From: Candidatus Zixiibacteriota bacterium
Lineage (GTDB): Bacteria > Zixibacteria > MSB-5A5 > GN15 > PGXB01
Direction of reading: 5' to 3'
Assembly (NCBI GenBank): GCA_020345705.1
Contig: CP070766.1
Location: 775,831-782,966 of the forward strand
DNA length: 7,136 nt
A program made the translations under genes and the position numbers. Positions 6,628-7,136 of the stretch are shown here, piece by piece. The notes under the pieces are model-generated. The model saw only the letters and a program-made list of their open reading frames with translations, was not told the origin of the DNA and did no database searches. Position 1 is the stretch's first letter; each line of letters opens with the position of its first letter.

Positions 6628-7136
6628 TTATTGCCATATACATAATTCTTGCGATAGTCATCTATTACATCGGGTACATTTTGTCTTTGTTTTCATCGGT
6701 CGCGTACGTTGACCCGGAAAAAATCGAGCACGTCGCCGAGCGCCTGGCCGGATTTCGCAAGAAGTACCTCGACGAGATTACCGAAAGCCCCCGCATATCT
6801 CTTCAGCTCAGCATCGTCTTCAAATCGATATTGCTGGTGCTTCTGACGCTTCTGACAATTCTCCTGGCCAACAGCCTCATTGACAGCCTGGGTATCGGCG
6901 CCGATGTCGGCTACCTGGTCGGGTTGGCCGTCGTCTGGTTGCTTTATCTGGTGTTCATGGAAATACTCCCCCGGCGGCAGGTCCTGCGCATCGGTGATAA
7001 AGACATCGTCAAGTACCTTCCTTTCTATGTCAGTGTCTATATGATTTTCAAGCCACTGGTAAGACTGTATGCCCGGCTGTTCGTTAGGCGTAAGATTATG
7101 CGGATTCCGGAAGATCAGAAGGAGGACATAATTGAA
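6624..7136 (+). CDS. CNNM/CorC-HlyC-type membrane protein, N-terminal part (3' end outside window)
   Basis: An ATG in the ATGA overlap with ybeY opens a frame of 171 codons with no stop before the window end. The translation begins MIIAIYIILAIVIYYIGYIL, a first membrane helix, followed by SLFSSVAYVDPEKIEHVAER, where CNNM (DUF21) proteins have their small-residue break and the start of the connecting helix. Two further hydrophobic segments lie at about 63-88 and 94-112, then MEILPRRQVLRIGDKDI (112-128), the counterpart of the family GEILPK motif, and a fourth hydrophobic stretch at about 131-152. Members usually continue into CBS-pair and CorC_HlyC domains, which would be beyond the window. 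The family is linked to Mg2+/Co2+ transport or tolerance, and a CorC-type gene next to ybeY is a common arrangement. The sequence is divergent, so substrate and activity remain uncertain. Confidence 0.8.
   Translation, partial: MIIAIYIILAIVIYYIGYILSLFSSVAYVDPEKIEHVAERLAGFRKKYLDEITESPRISLQLSIVFKSILLVLLTLLTILLANSLIDSLGIGADVGYLVGLAVVWLLYLVFMEILPRRQVLRIGDKDIVKYLPFYVSVYMIFKPLVRLYARLFVRRKIMRIPEDQKEDIIE

Noticed and set aside
7119..7136. Strong AAGGAGG followed after 6 bases by TTG at 7132, resembling the start of another gene
   Set aside because: AAGGAGG simply encodes Lys-Glu within the open CNNM frame, and only five bases from the TTG onward are visible, so a new gene start cannot be supported.

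Overview
The window is about 7.1 kb of densely packed bacterial chromosome with roughly even to slightly GC-rich coding sequence. It holds conserved housekeeping genes, with no sign of mobile DNA, CRISPR, tRNA or rRNA genes. The gene order phoH - pgpH (7TM-HD phosphodiesterase) - ybeY - CNNM/CorC-type membrane protein is widespread in bacteria. A PgpH-type enzyme, an orphan type-2 PTS IIA protein, moderate GC and mixed use of Shine-Dalgarno (SD) sequences fit an uncultured-type lineage, for example the FCB-group/Zixibacteria neighbourhood. That placement is an impression and not a demonstrated assignment.

Layout. Bases 1-336 are the 3' part of a PEBP (YbhB/YbcL, Raf-kinase-inhibitor-like) gene on the + strand, cut by the window edge. 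Seven bases later, and convergent with it, a minus-strand gene (344-844) encodes a stand-alone PTS EIIA-type phosphocarrier. Bases 845-1092 form an AT-rich divergent regulatory region. It has an exact TTGACA on each strand, A-tracts between them, and an inverted repeat that brackets the minus-strand -10 region.

From 1093 to the window end five genes run on the + strand with gaps of 22 and 21 nt followed by overlaps of 1 and 4 nt: aspS (TTG start), phoH, pgpH, ybeY and a CNNM-domain protein open at the 3' edge. They look like one transcription unit.

How the genes fit together. AspS charges tRNA-Asp. PhoH is a P-loop ATPase whose E. coli homologue YbeZ is a partner of YbeY. YbeY is a metallo-endoribonuclease of rRNA maturation and ribosome quality control. 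PgpH degrades the second messenger c-di-AMP at the membrane. The CNNM protein is probably linked to Mg2+/cation handling. The unit thus joins translation, rRNA maturation, nucleotide signalling and ion homeostasis. I see no clearly undescribed system. The points most worth checking are the divergent promoter/operator region, the mixed tRNA-discrimination residues in AspS, the degenerate metal-site signature of the CNNM protein, and the orphan EIIA.
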